DNA of 64,000 nt from Sambucus nigra (taxonomy: Eukaryota > Streptophyta > Magnoliopsida > Dipsacales > Adoxaceae). A program made the translations under genes and the position numbers. The stretch lies in contig OX422208.1 of NCBI GenBank assembly GCA_949130495.1, forward strand, positions 397,008,561 through 397,072,560, in the 5' to 3' direction. Every line of letters starts with the position of its first letter. The stretch's first letter is position 1. The notes below the pieces were generated by a model, which was given only the letters and a program-made list of their open reading frames with translations, did not search any database and was not told where the DNA came from. This document shows, piece by piece, positions 29,901-43,800 of the stretch.

Positions 29901-32900
29901 TCCCGTACGAGGTGTTCGTGCCTCCTACAGGGTCGTTTGGGGGCTAGTTTGGGTTTTCACCCTTTAACGACCTATTTTCAAGTCTAAGTGTGAATTTTGG
30001 AAATTATCGTCATACTATGAAACTGGGAGACCCGAGACTACGCGGTCAGTTTCTACAAATTCCATTAGTCCCGTGCGAGGTGTTCGTGCCTCCTACGGGG
30101 TCGTTTGGAGGGTAGTTTGAGTTCTCACCCTTTAACGGCCTGGTTTCAAGCCTAAGTGTGATTTTTGCAAATTATCATCATACTCTCAAACCGAGAGACC
30201 CGGGACTACGCGGTCAGTTCCTATAAGTTACATTGGTCCCGTACGAGGTGTTCGTGCCTCCTACGGGGTCGTTTGGGAGTTGATTTGAGTTTTCACCCTT
30301 TAACGGCCTGTTTTCAAGTTTGCAGTGTGATTTTTGCAAATTATCATCATACTCTCTAACTGGGAGACCCGGGACTACGCGGTCCGTTCCTACAAGTTAT
30401 ATTGGACCCTTGCGAGGTGTTCGTGCCTCCTACGGGGTCGTTGGGGAGCTGGTTCGAGTTTCACCCTTTAACGGCCTGTTTTCAAGTCTAAGTGTGATAT
30501 TTGCAAATTATCTTCATACCCTCGAACCGGGAGACCCGGGACTACGTGGTCAGTTCCTACAAGTTACATTGGTCCCGTGCGAGGTGTTCGTGCCTCCTAC
30601 GGGGTCGTTTGGAGGCTGGTTTGGATTTTCACCCTTTAACAGGCTATTTCAAGTCTAAGTGTGATTTTTACAAATTATCGTCATACTCTCCAACCGGGAG
30701 ACCCGAGACGACGCGGTCTGTTCCTACAAGTTAGATGGGTCCCGTGCGAGGTGTTCGTGCCTCCTACGGAGTCGTTTGGGAGTTGATTTGAGTTTTCACC
30801 TTTTAACGGCCTGTTTTCAAGTCTAAGTGTAATTTTTGCAACTTATCATCATACCCTCGAACCAAGAGACCCAGGACTACGCGGTTAGTTCCTACAAGTT
30901 ACGTTGGACCCGTGCGAGGTGTTCGTGCCTCCTACGGGGTCGTTTTGGGAGTTGATTTGAGTTTTCACCCTTTAACGGCCTGTTTTCAAGTCAAAGTGTG
31001 ATCTTTGAAAATTATCATCATACCCTCGAACCGGGAGACCCGAGACTACGCGGTCAGTTCCCACAAGTTACATTGGTCCCGTGCGAGGTGTTCGTGCCTC
31101 CTACGGGGTCGTTTGGAGGCTAGTTTGGATTTTCTCCCTTTAACAGGCTATTTCAAGTCTACGTGTGATTTTAACAAATTATCATCATACTCTCCAACCG
31201 GGAGACCCGAGACAACGCGGTCTGTTCCTACAAGTTAGATGGGTCGTTTGGGGGTTGGTTGGGGTTTTCACCCTTTAACGGGCTGTTTTCAAGCCTAAGT
31301 GTGAGTTTTGCAAATTATCGTCATACTCTCCAACTGGGAGACCCGGGACTACGCGATCAGTTCTTACAAATTACATTGGTCCTGTGCCAGGTGTTCGTGC
31401 CTCCTACGTGGTCGTTTGGAGGCTAGTTTGAGTTCTTATCCTTTAATGACCTGTTTTCAAGTCTAAGTGTGATTTTTGCAAATTATCGTCATACTCTCAA
31501 ACCGGGAGACCCTAGACTATGTGGTCAGTTCCTACAAGTTCCACTGGTCCCGTGCGAGGTGTTCGTGCCTCCTACGGGGTCGTTTGGGGGCTGGCTTGGG
31601 TTTTCACCCTTTAACGGCCTGTTTTCAAGTCTAAGTGTGATTTTTGCAAATTATCGTCATACTCTCAAACCGGGAGACCCTAGACTATGCGATCAGTTCC
31701 TACAAGTTCCATTGGTCCCGTGCGAGGTGTTCGTGGCTCCTACGGGGTCTTTGGGGGCTGGTTTGGGTTTTCACCCCTTAACGGGCTGTTTTCAAGTTTG
31801 CAGTGTGATTTTTGCAAATTATCATCATACTTTCTAACCGGGAGAACCGGGACTATGCGGTCAGTTCCTACAAGTTATATTGGACCCTTGCGAGGTGTTT
31901 ATGCCTCCTACGGGGTCGTTTGGGAGCTGGTTCGAGTTTCACCCTTTAACGACGTGTTTTCAAGTCTAAGTGTGATCTTTGAAAATTATCGTCATACCCT
32001 TGAACCGAGAAACCCGGAACTACGCGGTTATTTCGAACAAGTTACATTGGTCACGTGCGAGGTGTTCATGCCTCCTACGGGGTCGTTTGGGGGCTGGTTT
32101 GGGTTTTCACCCTTTAACGGGTTGTTTCAAGTCTAAGTGTGATTTTGGAAAATTATCGTCATACTCTCCAACCGAGAGACCCGGGACTAAGCGGTCAGTT
32201 CCTACAAGTTACATTGGTCCCGTGCGAGGTGTTCGTACCTCCTATGGGGTCGTTTGGGGTCTGGTTTGGGTTTTCACCCTTTAACGGGATGTTTTCAAGT
32301 CTAAGTGTGTTTTTGGAAAATTTTCGTCGTACTGTCCAACCGGGAGACCCGTGACTACGTGGTCAGTTCCTACAAGTTACATTGGTCCCGTGCGAGGTGT
32401 TCATGCCTCCTACGGGGTCATTTGGGGGCTGGTTTGGGTTTTCACCCTTTAACGGGCTGTTTTCAGGTCTAAGTGTGATTCTTTCAAATTATCATCATAC
32501 TCTCGAACCGGGAGACCCGGGACTACGCGGTCAGTTCCTAAAAGTTACATTAGACCCGTGCGAGGTGTTCGTGCCTCCTACGGGGTCGTTTGGAAGCTAG
32601 TTTGAGTTTTCACCCTTTAACGACCCGTTTTTAAGTGTAAGTGTAATTTTTGCAACTCATCATCATACTCTCGAACCAGGAGACCCGAGACTACACGATC
32701 AGTTCCTATAAGTTACATTTATCCCATGCGAGGTGTTCGTGCCTCCTACGGGGTCATTTGGTGGTTGGTTTGGGTTTTCACCCTTTAACGGGTTATTTTC
32801 AAGTCTAAGTGTGATTTTTTCAAATTATCGTCAAACTCTCGAATCGGGAGACCCAGGACTACGCGGTCAGTTCCTACAAGTTACATTGGTCCCGTGCGAG

Positions 32901-33920
32901 GTGGTCGTTCCTCCTACGGGGTCGTTTGGGGGCTGATTTGGGTTTTCACCGTTTAACAGTCTGTTTTCAAGTCTAAGTGTGATTTTTGCAAATTATCATC
33001 ATACTGTCAAACCGGGAGACCCGAGACTACGCGGTCAGTTCCTACAAATTACATTGGTCACGTGCGAGGTGTTCGTGCCTCCTACGAGGTCTTTAGGTGG
33101 TTGGTTTGGGTTTTCACCATTTAGCGGCCTGTTTTCAAGTCTAAGTGTGATTTTTGAAAATTACCGTCATACTCTCAAACCGGGACACCTGAGACTACGC
33201 GGCCAGTTCTTACAAGTTACATTTGTCCCGTGCGAGGTGTTCGTGCCTCATACGGGGTCGTTAGGGGGCTGGTTTGGTTTTTCACCCTTTAACGGGCAGT
33301 TTTCAAGTCCAAGTGTGATTTTTGCAAATTATCGTCATACTCTCAAACCAGGAGACCCGAGACTACGCAGTCAGTTCCTACAAGTTACATTGGTCCCATA
33401 CGAGGTGTTCGTGCCTCCTACAGGGTCGTTTGGGGGCTAGTTTGGGTTTTCACCCTTTAACGGCCTATTTTCAAGTCTAAGTGTGATTTTTGGAAATTAT
33501 CGCCATACTCTCAAATCGGGAGACCCGAGACTACGCGGTCAGTTTCTACAAGTTCCATTGGTCCCGTACGAGGTGTTCGTGCCTCCTACGGGGTCGTTTG
33601 GTGGGTAGTTTGAGTTCTCTCCCTTTAACGGCCTGGTTTCAAGTCTAAGTGTGATTTTTACAAATTATCATCATACTATCGAACCGGGAGACTCGGGACT
33701 ATGCGGTCAGTTCCTATAAGTTACATTGGTCCCGTACGAGGTGTTCGTGCCTCCTACGGGGTCGTTTGGGAGTTGATTTGAGTTTTGACCCTTTAACGGC
33801 CTATTTTCAAGTCTAAGTGTGATTTTTGCAACTTATCTTCATACCCTCGAACCAAGAGACCCAGGACTACGCGGTCAGTTCCTACAAGTTACGTTGGACC
33901 CGTGCGAGGTGTTCGTGCCT
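26960..33920. repeat. Higher-order repeat of ~3.46-3.49 kb (about 21 monomers), two copies
   Basis: Paired landmarks: the TTCATCGTAC/TTCGTCGTAC variant at 28831 and 32323, CCCATGCGAG at 29231 and 32723, CCGTCATACT after GAAAATTA at 29671 and 33163. All are 3,492 bp apart. A monomer that lost about 32 bp (GTTAGATGGGTCG) occurs at 27741 and 31234, the same distance. Before 27,487 the offset is 3,464, because copy 1 has an extra 28-bp deletion there. The tail of copy 2 (33.48-33.92 kb) matches 26.52-26.96 kb, indicating that the unit extends to the left domain too. Confidence 0.82.
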
Positions 33921-36900
33921 CCTACAGGGGTCGTTTGGGGGCTGGTTTGGGTTTTCACCCTTTAGCGGCCTATTTTCAAGTCTAAGTCTGATTTTTACAA
34001 ATTATCATCATACTCTCCAACCGAGAGACCCGGGACAATACAATCTGTTCCTACTAGTTACATGGGTCCCATGCGAGGTGTTCGTGCCTCCTACGGGGTC
34101 ATTTGAGGGTCAGTGTTTGTTTTCACCCTTTAATGGGTTGTTTTCATGTCTAAGTGTCATTTTTTCAAGTTATCATCATACCCTCGAACCGAGAGACCCG
34201 AGACTACGCGGTCAGTTCCCACAAGTTACATTGGTCCTGTGCGAGGTGTTCGTGCCTCCTACGGGGTCATTTGGGGGCTGGTTTAGGTTTTCACCCTTTA
34301 ATGTCCTGTTTTCCATTCTAAGTGTGATTTTTGCAAATTATCATAATTCTCTCAAACCAGGAGACCCGGGACTATGCGGTCAGTTCCTACAAGTTACATT
34401 GGTCCCATGCGAGGTGTTCGTGCGTCCCACGGGGTCGTTTGGGGACTGGTTTGGGTTTTCACCCTTTAACGGCCTATTTTCAAGACTAAGTGTGATATTT
34501 GCAAATTATCATCACACTCTCGAACCGGGAGACCCGGGACTACGTGGATAGTTCCAACACGTTATATTGGTCTCGTGCGAGGTGTTCCAGCCTCCCACGA
34601 GGTCGTTTGGGGGCTGGTTTGAGTTTTCACCCTTTAACGGGATGTTTTCAAGTCTAAGTATAATTTTTGCAAATTATCATCATACTCTTGAACCGGGAGA
34701 CCCGACACTACGCGGTCAGTTCCAACAAGTTACATTGGTCCCGTGCGAGGTGATCATGCCTCCTACGGGGTCGTTTGGGAGTTGGTTTGAGTTTCACCCT
34801 TTAACGGCCTATTTTCAAGTTTAAGTGTGATCTTTGAAATTATCATCATACCCTAGAACCGAGAGACCCGGGACTACGCGGTCAGTTCCTACAAGTTACA
34901 TTGGTCCCGTGCGAGGTGTTCGTGCCTCCTACGGGGTCGTTTGGGGGCTAGTTTGGGTTTTCACCCTTTAACGAGCTGTTTTCGAGTCTAAGTGTGAATT
35001 TTGAAAATTATCGTCATACTCTCAAACTGGGAGACCCGAAACTACGCGGTCGGTTCCTATAAGTTCCATTAGTCACGTGCGAGGTGTTCGTGCCTCCTAC
35101 GGGGTCATTTGGGGGCTAGTTTGGGTTTTCACCCTTTAACGGCCTGTTTTCAAGTCTAAGTGTGATTTTCGAAAAATTATCGTCATACTCTCCTACCGGG
35201 AGACCCGAGACTACGCGGTCAGTTCCTACAAGTAACATTGGTCCTGTGCGAGGTGTTCGTGCCTCCTACGGGGTCGTTTGGGGGTTGGTTTTGGTTTTCA
35301 CCCTTTAACGGGCTGTTTTCAAGTCTAAGTGTGATTTTTGCAAATTATCATCATACCCTAGAACCGGGAGACCCAAAACTACGGGGTCAGTTCCTACTAG
35401 TTACATTGGTCCCGTGCGAGGTGTTCGTGCCTCCTACGGTGTCGTTTGGGGGCCGGTTTGGATTTTCACCCTTTAATATCCAGTTTTCAATTTTAAGTGT
35501 GATTTTTGCAAATTATCGTCATACTCTCCAACCGGGAGACCTGGGATTATGCAGTCAGTTCCACCAAGGTACATTGGTCCCGTGCCAGGTGTTCGTTGCT
35601 CCTATGGGGTCGTTTGGGGTCTAGTTTGGGTTTTCACCCTTTAACGGGCTATTTTCAAGACTAAGTGTGATTTTTGTAAATTATCGTCATACTCTCGAAC
35701 CGGATGAGTCGGGACTATGCGGTCAGTTCCTGCAAGATACATTGGACCCGTGCGAGGTGTTCGTGCCGCCTACGGGGTCGTTTGGGAGCTGGTTTGAGTT
35801 TTCACCCTTTAACGGCCCGTTTTCAAGTCTAAGTGTAATTTTTGCAACTTATCATCATACTCTCGAACCGAGAGACCCGAGACTACACGATCAGTTCCAA
35901 TAAGTTACATTGTCTCGTGCGAGTTGTTCGTGCCTCCTACGTGGTCGTTTACGAGCTAGTTTGCGTTTTCACCCTTTAACGACCTATTTTTAAGTTTAAG
36001 TGTGAGCTTTGCAAATTATGGTCATACCCTCGAATCGGGAGACCCGGGACTACGCGATCAGTTACTACAAGTTACATTGGTCCCGTGCGAGGTGTTCGTG
36101 CCTCCTACACAGTCGTTTGTGGTCTGGTTTGGATTTTCACCCTTTAACGGGCAGTTTTCAAGTCTAAGTGTGATTTTTGCAAATTATCATCATACTCTTG
36201 AACCGAGAGACCCGAGACTACGCGGTCAGCTCCTACAAGTTACATTGGTCCCGTGCGATGTGTTCGTGCCTCCTACGAGGTCGTTTGGGTGCTGGTTTGG
36301 GTATTCACCCTTTGACGGGCTGTTTTCAAGACTCAGGGTGATTTTTGCAAATTATCGTCATACTCTAAAACCGGTAGACCCGAGACTACGAGATCAGTTC
36401 CTACAAGTTGCATTGGACCCGTGCGAGGTGTTCGACCCTCCTACGGGGTCGTTTGGGAGCTGGTTTGATTTTTCATCCTTTAACGGCCCATTTTCAAGTC
36501 TAAGTGTAATTTTTGCAACTTATCATCATACTCTCGAACCGGGAGACCCGAGACTACGCGGTCAGTTCCAACAAGTTTCATTGGTCTCGTGCGAGATGTT
36601 CGTGCCTCCTACGGGGTCGTTTGGGAGCTAGTTTGAGTTTTCACCCTTTAACGAACTGTTTTCAAGTTTAAGTCTCATCTTTGCAAATTATGGTCATACC
36701 CTCGAATCGGGAGACCCGGGACTACGCGGTCAGTTACTACAAGTTACATTGGTCCCGTGCGAGGTGTTCGTGCCTCCTACACGGTCGTTTGTGGTCTGGT
36801 TTGGATTTTCACCCTTTAACGGGCAGTTTTCAAGTCTAAGTGTGATTTTTGCAAATTATCATCATACTCTTGAACCGAGAGACCCGAGACTACACGATCA

Positions 36901-37649
36901 GTTCCTACAAGTTACATTGGTCCCGTCCGAGGTGTTCGTGCCTCTTATGGAGTCATTTGGGGACTCGTTTGGGGTTTCACCCTTTCACGGACTATTTTCA
37001 CGTCCAAATGTGATTTTTGCAAATTATCATCGTACTCTCGAAACGAGAGACCCGGGACTACGCGGTCAGTTCCTACAAGTTATATTTGTCCCGTGCGAGG
37101 TGTTCGTGCCTCCTACAGGGGTCGTTTGGGGGCTGGTTTGGGTTTTCACCGTTTAACGGGCTGTTTCAAACCGGGAGACCCGAGACTACGCGGTCAGTTC
37201 CCAGAAGTTACATTGGTCCCGTGCGAGGTGTTCGTGCCTCCTACGGGGTCGTTTGGTGGCTGGTTTGGGTTTTCACCCTTTAACGGGCAGTTTTCAAGTC
37301 TAAGTGTGATTTTTGCAAATTATCGTCATACTCTCAAACCGGGAGACCCGAGACTACGTGGTCAGTTCCCACAAGTTACATTGGTCCTGTGCGAGGTGTT
37401 CGTGCCTCCTACGGGGTCATTTGGGGGCTGGTTTAGGGTTTCACCCTTTAATGTCCTGTTTTCAATTTTAAGTGTGATTTTTGCAAATTATCATCATACT
37501 CTCAAACCAAGAGACCCGGGACTAGGCGGTCAGTTCCTACAAGTTACATTGGTCCCATGCGAGGTGTTCATGCCTCCCACGGGGTCGTTTGGGGGATAGT
37601 TTGGGTTTTCACCCTTTAACGGCCTATTACCAAGACTAAGTGTGAAATT

Positions 37650-39950
37650 TGAAAATTATCATCATACTCTCGAACCGGGATTCCCGGGACTACGCGGATA
37701 GTTCCAACACGTTATATTGGTCCTGTGCGAGGTGTTCCAGCCTCCCACGAGGTCGTTTGGGGGCTGGTTTGAGTTTTCACCCTTTAACGGGATGTTTTCA
37801 AGGCTAAGTGTAATTTTTGCAAATTATCGTCATGATCTCGAACCGGGAGACCCGACACTACGCGGTCAGTTCCTACAAGTTACATTGGTCCCGTGCGAGG
37901 TGTTCGTGCCTCCTACGGGGTCGTTTGGGGGCTGGTTTGGGTTTTCACCCTTTAATGTCCTTTTTTCAATTCTAAGTGTGATTTTTGCAAATTATCATCA
38001 TACTCTCAAACCGGGAGACCCGGGACTACACGGTCAGTTCTTAGAAGTTACATTGGTCCCGTACGAGGTGTTCGTGCCTCCCATGGGGTCGTTTGGGGGC
38101 TGGTTTGGGTTTTCACCCTTTAACGGCCTGTTTTTAGGACTAAGTGTGATATTTGCAAATTATCATCATACTCTCGAATCGGGAGACCCGTGACTACGCG
38201 GATAGTTCCAACAAGTAATATTGGTCCCGTGCGAGCTGTTCGTGCCTCCCACGAGGTCGTTTGGGGGCTGGTTTGAGTTTTCACCCTTTAACGAACTGTT
38301 TTCAAGTTTAAGTCTGATCTTTGCAAATTATGGTCATACCCTCGAATCGGAAGACCCGGGACTACATGGTCAGTTCCTAAAAGTTACATTGGTCCCGTGC
38401 GAGGTGTTCGTGCCTCCCACGGGGTCGTTTGGGGGCTAGTTTGCGTTTTCACCCTTTAACGTCCTGTTATCAAGACTAAGTGTGATATTTGCAAATTATC
38501 ATCATACTCTCGAACCGGGAGACCCGGGACTATGCGGATAGTTCCAACACGTTATATTGGTCCCGTGCGAGGTGTTCCAGCCTCCCACGAGGTCGTTTGG
38601 GGGCTGGTTTGAGTTTTCACCCTTTAACGGGATGTTTTCAAGGCTAATTGTAATTTTTGCAAATTATCGTCATAATCTCGAACCGGGAGACCCGACACTA
38701 CGCGGTCAGTTCCTACAAGTTACATTGGTCCCGTGCGAGGTGTTTATGCCTCCTACGGGGTCGTTTGGGGGCTGGTTTGGGTTTTCACCCTTTAATGTCC
38801 TTTTTTCAATTCTAAGTGTGATTTTTGCAAATTATCGTCATACTCTCAAACCGAGAGACCCGGGACTACGTGATCAGTTCTTAGACGTTACATTGGTCCC
38901 ATACGAGGTGTTCGTGCCTCCCATAGGGTCGTTTGGGGGCTGGTTTGGGTTTTCACCCTTTAACGGCCCGTTTTCAGGACTAAGTGTGATATTTGCAAAT
39001 TGTCATCATACTCTCGAACTGGGAGACCCGTGACTACGCGGATAGTTCCAGCAAGTTATATTGGTCCCGTGCGAGGTGTTCGTGCCTCCCACGAGGTCGT
39101 TTGGGGGCTGGTTTGGGTTTTCACCCTTTAACGTCCTGTAATCAAGACTAAGTGTGATATTTGCAAATTATCATCATACTCTCGAACCGGGAGACCCGGG
39201 ACTACGCGGATAGTTCCAACACGTTATATTGGTCCCGTGCGAGGTGTTCCAGCCTCCCACGAGGTCGTTTGGGGGCCGATTTGAGTTTTCACCCTTTAAC
39301 GGGATGTTTTCAAGGCTAATTGTAATTTTTGCAAATTATCGTCATAATCTCGAACCGGGAGACCCGACACTACGCGGTCAGTTCCTACAAGTTACATTGG
39401 TCCCGTGCGAGGTGTTTATGCCTCCTACGGGGTCGTTTGGGGGATGGTTTGGGTTTTCACCCTTTAATGTCCTTTTTTCAATTCTAAGTGTGATTTTTGC
39501 AAATTATCGTCATACTCTCAAACCGAGAGACCCGAGACTACGCGGTCAGTTCTTAGACGTTACATTGGTCCCATACGAGGTGTTCGTGCCTCCCATGGTG
39601 TCGTTTGGGGGCTGGTTTGGGTTCTCACCCTTTAACGGCCTGTTTTCAGGACTAAGTGTGATATTTGCAAATTGTCATCATACTCTCGAACTGGGAGACC
39701 CGTGACTACGCGGATAGTTCCAGCAAGTTATATTGGTCCCGTGCGAGGTGTTCGTGCCTCCCACGAGGTCGTTTGGGGGCTGGTTTGGGTTTTCACCTTT
39801 TAACGTCCTGTAATCAAGACTAAGTGTGATATTTGCAAATTATCATCATACTCTCGAACCGGGAGACCCGGGACTACGCGGATTGTTTCGACACGTTATA
39901 TTGGTCCCGTGCGAGGTGTTCCAGCCTCCGACGAGGTCGTTTGGGGGCTG
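37650..39950. repeat. Four- and five-monomer tandem units (672 and 840 bp)
   Basis: The variant GATAGTTCCAACACGTTATA lies at 37701, 38541 and 39213, with a slightly altered copy at 39885. Steps are 840, 672 and 672 bp: five, four and four monomers. The intervening monomers (for example the CCTTTTTTCAATTCTAAG ending) follow in the same order in each unit, so one multimer was amplified and one copy gained or lost a monomer. Confidence 0.85.
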
Positions 39951-40899
39951 GTTTGGATTTTCACCCTTTAACGGACAGTTTTCAAGTCTAAGTGTGATTT
40001 TTGCAAATTATCATCATACTCTTGAACCGAGAGACCCAAGACTACGCGGTCAGTTCCTACAAGTTACATTGGTCCCGTCCGAGGTGTTCGTGCCTCCTAT
40101 GGAGTCGTTTGGGGGCTGGTTTGGGTTTTCATAATTTGATGGGCTATTTTCAAGTCGAAATGTGATTTTTGCAAATTATCATCGTACTCTCGAACCGAGA
40201 GACCCAGGACTACGCGGTCAGTTCCTACAAGTTACATTGGTCCCGTGCGAGGTGTTCGTGCCTCCTATAGGGGTCGTTTGGGGGCTGGTTTGGGTTTTCA
40301 CCCTTTAGCGGCCTGTTTTCAAGTCTAAGTGTGATTTTTGCAAATTATCGTCATACTCTCAAACCGGGAGACCCGAGACTACGCGGTCAGTTCCCACAAG
40401 TTACATTGGTCCTGTGCGAGGTGTTCGTGCCTCCTACGGGGTCATTTGGGGGCTGGTTTAGGTTTTCACCCTTTAATGTCCTGTTTTCCATTCTAAGTGT
40501 GATTTTTGCAAATTATCATCATACTCTCAAACTTTGAGACCCGAGACTATGCGGTCAGTTCCTACAAGTTAGATTGGTCCTGTGCGAGGTGTTCGTGCCT
40601 CCCACGGGGTCGTTTGGGGGCTGGTTTGGGTTTTCACCCTTTAACGGCCTATTTTCAAGACTAAGTGTGATATTTGCAAATTATCATCATACTCTCAAAC
40701 CGGGAGACCCGGGACTACGCGGATAGTTTCAACAAGTTATATTGGTCCCGTGCGAGGTGTTCCTGCCTCCCACGAGGTCGTTTGGGGGCTGGTTTGAGTT
40801 TTCACCCTTTAACGGGATGTTTTCAAGTCTAAGTGTAATTTTTGCAACTTATCGTCATACTCTCGAACCGGGAGACCCGACACTACGCGGTCCGTTCCA

Positions 40900-43800
40900 A
40901 CAAGTTACATTGGTCCCGTGCGAGGTGTTTGTGCCTCCTACGGGGTCATTTGGGAGTTGGTTTGAGTTTTCACCCTTTAACAGCCTATTTTCAAGTTTAA
41001 GTGTGATCTTTGCAAATTATCGTCATACCCTCGAACCGGGAGACCCGAGACTACGCGGTGAGTTCCTACAAGTTACATTGGTCCCGTGCGAGGTGTTCGT
41101 GCCTCCTACGGGGTCATTTGGGGGTTGGTTTGGATTTTTACCCTTTAACAGGCTGTTTCAAGTCTAAATCTGATTTTTACAAATTATCATCATACTCTCC
41201 AACCGAGAGACCCGGGACAACGCGGTCTGCTCCTACATGTTACCTGGGTCCCGTGCGAGGTGTTCGTGCCTCCTACGGGGTCATTTGAGAGTCAGTTTTG
41301 ATTTTCACCCTTTAACGGGCAGTTTTCAAGTCTAAGTGTCTTTTTTTCAAGTTATCGTCATACTCTCCAACCGGGAGACCCGGGACTACGCGGCCAGTTC
41401 TTACAAATTACATTGGTCTCGTGCGAGGTGTTCGTGCCTCCTACGTGGTCGTTTGGAGGCTAGTTTGAGTTCTTACCCTTTAACGACCTGTTTTCAAGTC
41501 TACGTGTGATTTTTGCAAATTATCGTCATAATCTCGAACCGGGAGACCCGAGACAATGCGATCAGTTCCTACAAGTTACATTGATACCGTGCGAGGTGTT
41601 CATGCCTCCTACGGGGTCGTTTGGGGGATGGTTTGGATATTCACCCTTTAACATGTTGTTTCAAGTCTAAGTGTGATTTTCACAAATTATCATCATACTC
41701 TCCAACCGGGAGACCCGGGACAACGCGGTCTGTTCCTACAAGTTACATGGGTCCCGTGCGAGGTGTTCGGGCCTCGTACTGGGTCGTTTGGGGGTTGGTT
41801 TGGGTTTTCACCCTTTAACGGCCCGTTTTCAAGTCGAAGTGTGATTTTTCTAAATTATCGTCATACTCTCGAACCGAGAGACCCGGGACTACGCGGTCAG
41901 TACCAATAAGTTACATTGGTCCCATGCGAGGAGTTCGTACCTCTTACGGGGTCGTTTGGGGGCTGGTTTGGATTTTCACCCTTGAATGTCCTGTTTTCAA
42001 TTCTAAGTGTGATTTTTGCAACTTATCATCATACTCTCCAACCGGGAGACCCGGGACTACGCGGTCAGTTCCTACAAGTTACATTTATCCCATGCGAGGT
42101 GTTCGTGCCTCCTACGGGGCCATTTGGTGGTTGGTTTGGGTTTTCACCCTTTAACGGGCTGTTTTCAAGTCTAACTGTGATTTTTTCAAATTAGCGACAA
42201 ACTCTCAAATCGAGAGACCCGGGACTACACGGTCAGTTCCTAGAAGTTACATTGGTCCCGTGCGAGGTGGTCGTGCCTCCTAAGGGGTCGTTTGGGGGCT
42301 GGTTTGGCTTTTCACCCTTTAACGGGCTGTTTTCAAGTCTTCAGTGTGATTTTTGCAAATTATCATCATACTCTCGAACCGGGAGACCCGGGACTACGTG
42401 GTCAGTTCCTACAACTTACATTGGACCCGTGCGAGGGGTTCCTACCTCGTACGGGGTCGTTTGGGAGTTGATTTGAGTTTTCACCGTTTAACAGCCTGTT
42501 TTCAAGTCTAAGTGTGATTTTTACAACTTATCGTCATACCCTCGAACCAGGAGACCCAGGAGTACGCGGTCAGTTCCTACAAGTTACATTGGACCCGTGC
42601 GAGGTGTTCGTGTCTCCTATGGGGTCGTTTTGGAAGTTGATTTGAGTTTTCACCCTTTAACGGCCTGTTTTCAAGTCAAAGTGTGATCTTTGCAAATTAT
42701 CATCATACCCTCGAACCGAGAGACCCGAGACTATGCGGTCAGTTCCTACAAGTTACATTGGTCCCGTGTGAGGTGTTCCTGCCTCCTACGGGGTCGTTTG
42801 GAGGCTGGTTTGGATTTTCACCCTTTAACACGCTGTTTCAAGTCTAAGTGTGATTTTTACAAATTATCGTCATACTCTCTAACCGGGAGACCCGAGACAA
42901 TGCGGTCTATTCCTACAAGTTACATGGGTCCCGTGTGAGGTGTTCGTGCCTCCTACGGGTTTGTTTGGGGGTTGGTTTGGGTTTTCACCCTTTAACGGGC
43001 TGTTTTCAAGTCTAAGTGTGATTTTTGCAAATTATCATCATACTCTCCAACTGGGAGACCCGGGACTACGCGGTCAGTTCTTACAAATTACATTGGTCCC
43101 GTGCGAGGTGTTCGTGCCACCTTCGTGGTCGTTTGGAGGCTAGTTTGAGTTCTTACCCTTTAATGACCTGTTTTCAAGTCTATGTGTGATTTCTGCAAAT
43201 TATCGTCATACTCTCGAACCAGGAGACCCGAGACTACACGGCCAGTTCCTATAAGTTACATTGGTCCCGTGCGAGGTGTTCGTGCCTGCTACGAGGTCGT
43301 TTGGGGGCTGCTTTGGGTTTTCACCCTTTAACGGGTTGTTTCAAGTCTAAGTGTGATTTTTGCAAATTATCGTCATACTCTCAAACCGGGAGACCCTAGA
43401 CTATGCGATCAGTTCCTACAAGTTCCATTGGTCCCGTGCGAGGTGTTCGTGCCTCCTACGGGGTCGTTTGGGTGCTGGTTTCGGTTTTCACCATTTAGCG
43501 GTGTGATTTCAAGTCTAAGTGTGATTTTTGAAAATTATCGTCATATTCTCGAATCGGGAGACCCGTCCCGGGACTACGCGGTCAGTTCCTATAAGTTATA
43601 TTGGTCCCGTGTGAGGAGTTCGAGCCTCCTATGGGGTCGTTTGGGGGATGGTTTGGATTTTCACCCTTTAATTTCCTGTTTCAATTCTACGTGTGATTTT
43701 TGCAAATTATCATCAGACTCTCCAATCGAGAGACCCGGGACTACGCGATGAGTTCCTACAAGTTACATTGGTCACGTGCGAGGTGTTCGTGCCTCCTACG

